From: an uncultured Erysipelotrichaceae bacterium
GTDB taxonomy: Bacteria > Bacillota_I > Bacilli_A > RF39 > UBA660
DNA length: 17,368 nucleotides
Reading direction: 5' to 3'
NCBI GenBank assembly: GCA_902773365.1
Contig: CACYEG010000052.1
Coordinates: 1 to 17,368, forward strand
Shown here piece by piece: positions 14,385-17,368 of the stretch (position 1 is the first letter of the stretch; every line of letters starts with the position of its first letter). Made by a program: the position numbers and the translations under genes. The notes below the pieces were generated by a model. It saw only the letters and a program-made list of their open reading frames with translations. It made no database searches and was not told the DNA's origin.

Positions 14385-15152
14385 ATTGTCGATAAAATTG
14401 TTTATCATATCTAATTGAAAGCCTTTTGTGTACATCTTGTTTTTAAATTTAAGTACTAGTTCCCTGTCTTTATATTTTCTAGCTAAATAATCCCAACATT
14501 TATTAGCTTCCCGTTCGAAATTAGCGCTTTCATCTATTTCCATCCCGTCCATCAAAGACTTTATCATTTCTTCAGGATATCCCAATAAAAATAATTGTGA
14601 CTTGAGTTTTGTTTTAAATATAATCTCTGAATTTTTGTTTATCTTTTTCTTTTTTTCTATAATTTTAATCATGCGATTTTTAAAAACAACTTGGTCTATC
14701 TGTTCCAATGATTCGTCTATTAATCGTTCATTTATACCAAGTTTCATAAGAGAATCTTTAATTTTAATTGGGCCATCATTACTTAATTGTAATGCATCAT
14801 TTATATAGCTTGATATATATTTTTCTTGATTTATATATCCTTCCTTTTTTAATCTATCTATACTTTTTTGAATAGAGTATTCAGAATACTCTTTTGTCTT
14901 TAAAAACTCTTTAATCTCTTTTTCTGTTCGCATTTTTCTAGATATATATTTTAGTACTTCAAAATAACTCTTAGTAATCTCATTTTCCTTGATAATAGTA
15001 TTAAGTTTTGTCTTTGTTAAAGTTTTATCGATTAGCAGCTCATACTTTAAAATAATATCATCGTACAATTCTATTTTATCTTTATTAAGTCCATCTTTAA
15101 TTGTAATTTCATATAAATTCGTCTTAAGTTTTTTGTAACCTATTATTTCCAT
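14370..15152 (-). CDS. recX: RecX, regulator of RecA
   Basis: A 260-residue RecX, the long form seen in Bacilli, which binds RecA filaments and limits or reshapes recombination and SOS activity. An N-terminal region (1-55) precedes three-helix repeats. The first repeat has ALKYLSR-like VLKYISRKMRTEKEIKEFL (66-84), then SIDRLKKEGYINQEKYISSYI and GPIKIKDSLMKLGI; two weaker copies follow to the end. The ATG at 15152 has AGGTGG just before. A TTG at 15209 would extend it 19 residues into the preceding gene and hairpin and has no ribosome site. It is the last gene of the trxB-trxA-nucleotidyltransferase-recX run, 46 bases after the previous stop. Confidence 0.88.
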   Translation of the reverse strand: MEIIGYKKLKTNLYEITIKDGLNKDKIELYDDIILKYELLIDKTLTKTKLNTIIKENEITKSYFEVLKYISRKMRTEKEIKEFLKTKEYSEYSIQKSIDRLKKEGYINQEKYISSYINDALQLSNDGPIKIKDSLMKLGINERLIDESLEQIDQVVFKNRMIKIIEKKKKINKNSEIIFKTKLKSQLFLLGYPEEMIKSLMDGMEIDESANFEREANKCWDYLARKYKDRELVLKFKNKMYTKGFQLDMINNFIDNKTSQ

Positions 15153-15181
15153 GTAACCACCTATGTGTATTTTAGCATAAG

Positions 15182-15203
15182 AAAAAGTGACTTTCAAATC
15201 ACT
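15182..15203 (-). terminator. Weak intra-operon hairpin before recX
   Basis: A 5-base stem (15199-15203 with 15186-15190), 8-base loop and four T follow the stop of the nucleotidyltransferase gene on the minus strand and overlap that stop. It may attenuate transcription into recX rather than stop it, since no clear recX promoter is visible. Confidence 0.4.
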
Positions 15204-16107
15204 CTTCAAATAAATGCTCTGGATAAATTCCTTGAGCTTTATACTCTCTTATTTTGTTCTTAATTTTTTCGAGGTCTTCTTTATAGGTCATACCCATCCA
15301 TTCCTCGCTCGTACCATCTTTAATTAGTTTTAACTCGCCACTAGCGATAGCATTTCTAAGGACTATAGGTATCAATATTTCTCCCTTTAGAATTGTATCT
15401 CTATCTTGTTTAAAATACTCGACCATGTCCCTATATATAATATCGAAGGCCTTGTGTGGTAGAGAAAACATGTTCATAGATACTAGTTGTTCTAACTTTA
15501 TTTTAAAAGGTTCTATAGATGTATCTAATGGCGTTGCTTCTGCATAATCAGAAAATGCTTCAATGCTACTCTCTATTAAGTTTACAATGTATCCATTTTG
15601 TTCTTCTAATACTGCCCTTTTGACTTTTTCATTTCCCCATACACTGTTTTTAAATGGGAATGCTATACACGTTGCTTCCTCTGTTTCATCAGCATGTTTT
15701 AATCCTTTAAAAGCTAATTTAAAAGATTCTTTACCGTAAAAGTCATCAGCATTAATAAATGCAAAACTTCCTTTAACATAGTCTTTTGCACAATAAATTG
15801 CATGAGCAGTACCCCAAGGTGCAACTCTTGCGGAATAATCGAAATCGACAGGTATATTATCCATCTTTTGAAAAGCATACTCTACATCGATAAATTTTTC
15901 CAATTTTTTGCCAACTTTTTCTTTAAATAATTCAAGTGACTCTTCCTTTATGACAAAGACTATTTTTTTAAATCCTGCTTTGTAAGCATCATATGCCGAA
16001 TAGTGCAATATAAAATTGCCATCATCATCTATTGGTTCTATTTGCTTTAAACCACCAAATCTCGACCCCAACCCTGCGGCCATTATTACTAATGTATCAG
16101 AATTCAT
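15199..16107 (-). CDS. NTP-transferase-family nucleotidyltransferase
   Basis: A 302-residue cytoplasmic nucleotidyltransferase of the GT-A-like NTP transferase fold, which activates sugar phosphates or alcohol phosphates as NDP/CDP derivatives. The nucleotide-binding loop is MAAGLGSRFGGLKQ (9-22). WGTAHA (98-103), the metal-site block NADDFYG (119-125), VSMNMFSL (209-216) and a late WMGMTYKEDL (270-279) follow. Length and motif order match the single-domain members found widely in Firmicutes whose substrate is not fixed. Neither GlmU-like C-terminal repeats nor a choline kinase fusion is present. The ATG has AGGATGGTG before it and it starts 20 bases after trxA. The context gives no sugar-pathway partner. 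Confidence 0.85.
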   Translation of the reverse strand: MNSDTLVIMAAGLGSRFGGLKQIEPIDDDGNFILHYSAYDAYKAGFKKIVFVIKEESLELFKEKVGKKLEKFIDVEYAFQKMDNIPVDFDYSARVAPWGTAHAIYCAKDYVKGSFAFINADDFYGKESFKLAFKGLKHADETEEATCIAFPFKNSVWGNEKVKRAVLEEQNGYIVNLIESSIEAFSDYAEATPLDTSIEPFKIKLEQLVSMNMFSLPHKAFDIIYRDMVEYFKQDRDTILKGEILIPIVLRNAIASGELKLIKDGTSEEWMGMTYKEDLEKIKNKIREYKAQGIYPEHLFEE

Positions 16108-16127
16108 TTTTTCACCATCCTAAGTTT

Positions 16128-16427
16128 TTACTTTAACCAAGCAATCAAATCTTCTTTTGATCTAAGCCCTATAGATTTTTCTTTTTCTTCACCATTTTCA
16201 AACTTAATTAATGTTGGTATTGACATAATGCCGTATTTTCTTGATACTTCACTGGCATTATCTACATTTACTTTATAAAACTTGTAGTCATTGACTTCAT
16301 TAGCTACTTCTTCAACTATTGGAGATAACATTTTGCATGGTCCACACCATTCTGCATAGAAATCAACTAGCACTTTCCCTTCTTTAATTTTTTCATTGAA
16401 TTCACTTTCAATTATTTCTGTTACCAT
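16128..16427 (-). CDS. trxA: Thioredoxin
   Basis: A 99-residue thioredoxin, the cytoplasmic dithiol that reduces protein disulfides. The active site is WCGPCK (27-32) and the cis-Pro is Pro71 in SIPT. DFYAEW before and KFENGE after complete the fold pattern. AAAGGATG precedes the ATG. It starts four bases after the trxB stop, so electrons from TrxB and their acceptor are made from one transcript. Confidence 0.97.
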   Translation of the reverse strand: MVTEIIESEFNEKIKEGKVLVDFYAEWCGPCKMLSPIVEEVANEVNDYKFYKVNVDNASEVSRKYGIMSIPTLIKFENGEEKEKSIGLRSKEDLIAWLK

Positions 16428-16431
16428 AAAA

Positions 16432-17331
16432 TCATCCTTTCATTTCTTTTATTGCAGTGGTAGCTGCTATGGCTCCATCGCTTACTGCAGTTGCAAGCTG
16501 TCTTAACTCTTTTGATCTAGCATCACCTGCTACGTATATTTTCTCTCTATTTGTATGAACGCCATCTTTGCTTATGATATATCCATGATCGTCTGTTTCA
16601 ATTATATCTCCAAATATTTCATTGCTTGGTGTCAACCCTACAGCGATGAATACGCCAGAAACATCTAAAGATTTTTCTGTACCATTTTCATCTAATACTA
16701 AACCCTCTAAATAATCATCTCCTCTTAACTTTTTCACTGTGGTATTATATTTAATAATAACATTTCGCTTTTTTTTAATCTTTTCTACAAACATTTCTTG
16801 TGCTTTGAATTCATTTCCTCTATGTATTAAATATACATTTTTAGCTATATCGGATAAGTATATAGCATCTTCTAAAGCAGTGTCGCCACCACCTACAACT
16901 GCAACCTCTTCATCTTTAAAAAATGCTCCATCACATGTTGCACAATAGGATAATCCTTTACCGAGAAATTCTTGTTCGCGAGCAATACCTAATTTTTTAT
17001 TGTCTGCTCCAGTTGCAATTATTATAGCCTTTGCTTTATATGAATTACTTCCTGTCACTACAGTATTATCTTCTTCTATCTTTTTTACAGTCTCATATTT
17101 GATAGTTGCTCCTAGTGCGGTTATTTGATTATAAAGTGCCGTTGCAAAATCAAATCCAGTAATTGATTGAATACCAGGGTAATTTTCAATTAAATGTGCT
17201 CTTGTGATTTTTCCACCATATGTTTGTGCTTCCAGCAGTAAAACCTTTTTATTTGCGCGTCTTAAATATAGTGCAGCACTCATCCCAGCAGGCCCTGCGC
17301 CTATAATAATTACGTCATATATTTCACTCAT
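16432..17331 (-). CDS. trxB: Thioredoxin reductase (altered NADPH-phosphate motif)
   Basis: A 299-residue low-molecular-weight flavoprotein that passes electrons to thioredoxin. The FAD loop is GAGPAG near the N-terminus, the redox pair is CATC (130-133) followed by DGAFF, the nucleotide loop is GGGDTALED, and the second FAD block is YVAGDARSKELRQLATA. The usual HRRxxFRA block that grips the 2'-phosphate of NADPH reads HRGNEFKA (170-177), so the second Arg is Gly and the third is Lys. The ATG at 17331 has AAAGGGTGG before it; an in-frame ATG at 17352 lacks a site and was not chosen. It is the first gene of the run with trxA. The promoter is not clear in the 37 bases left. Confidence 0.94.
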   Translation of the reverse strand: MSEIYDVIIIGAGPAGMSAALYLRRANKKVLLLEAQTYGGKITRAHLIENYPGIQSITGFDFATALYNQITALGATIKYETVKKIEEDNTVVTGSNSYKAKAIIIATGADNKKLGIAREQEFLGKGLSYCATCDGAFFKDEEVAVVGGGDTALEDAIYLSDIAKNVYLIHRGNEFKAQEMFVEKIKKKRNVIIKYNTTVKKLRGDDYLEGLVLDENGTEKSLDVSGVFIAVGLTPSNEIFGDIIETDDHGYIISKDGVHTNREKIYVAGDARSKELRQLATAVSDGAIAATTAIKEMKG

Positions 17332-17368
17332 ATTACCACCCTTTCTATACATTAAGTGTATACGGTAA

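Noticed and set aside
1..17368. Mollicute genetic code (TGA as Trp)
   Set aside because: Tryptophan at conserved sites is TGG, proteins end at family-typical lengths with code 11, and TGA acts as the stop of the nucleotidyltransferase gene.
1..17368. CRISPR array, tRNA, rRNA, insertion sequence or prophage
   Set aside because: Scanning by eye found no regularly spaced direct repeats, no cloverleaf with conserved T-loop bases, and no transposase or integrase motifs.

Overview
The window is AT-rich DNA from a low-GC Gram-positive bacterium (Bacillota). The standard code fits: tryptophan is TGG at canonical sites such as the thioredoxin active site, and TGA works as a stop at 15199-15201. Rubrerythrin, a sortase with a wall-anchored protein, a PrsA-like foldase, RecX, bL28, Ffh and a short DnaE point to an anaerobic, probably host-associated relative of the Bacilli/Erysipelotrichia-type gut lineages. 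That placement is inference. Two small spore-type genes (CotD-like and YjcZ-like) suggest a spore-forming ancestry or ability.

Layout: positions 1-2967 hold a minus-strand surface operon. It encodes a thioester (Cys-Gln) adhesin with three CnaB/SpaA modules and a VPKTS-type sorting signal, then an overlapping sortase gene, then a multi-pass membrane protein that runs off the left edge. Next come rpoZ (omega) with its own promoter and terminator, and a 1060-residue protein of unknown function that combines a 51-residue helical repeat array with a distinctive C-terminal domain. A CotD-like coat protein gene follows, then ffh with a Pr6Pr-type membrane protein gene just upstream. From about 8987 the strands alternate: rubrerythrin (+), dnaE (-), rpmB/bL28 (+), a 35-residue YjcZ-like protein (-), and a prsA-like lipoprotein gene plus a small membrane protein gene (+). 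The window ends with the minus-strand run trxB-trxA-nucleotidyltransferase-recX. No stretch over 300 bases lacks a gene, and I saw no tRNA, rRNA, CRISPR or insertion sequence.

How the parts work together: the surface operon appears to encode both an adhesin that could bond covalently to a host or matrix target and the enzyme likely to anchor it. TrxB/TrxA and rubrerythrin cover thiol redox and peroxide defence. Ffh and PrsA serve protein export and folding. DnaE, RecX, omega and bL28 are housekeeping.

The points most worth a second look are: (1) the CotD-like and YjcZ-like genes share an AACA-N16-CATAAAATAC element resembling a sigma-K promoter, and in the cotD-like case it sits inside the ffh terminator; (2) the sortase has Gln where the catalytic Arg is expected and is paired with a non-LPxTG signal; (3) the 1060-residue repeat protein is unrecognised.
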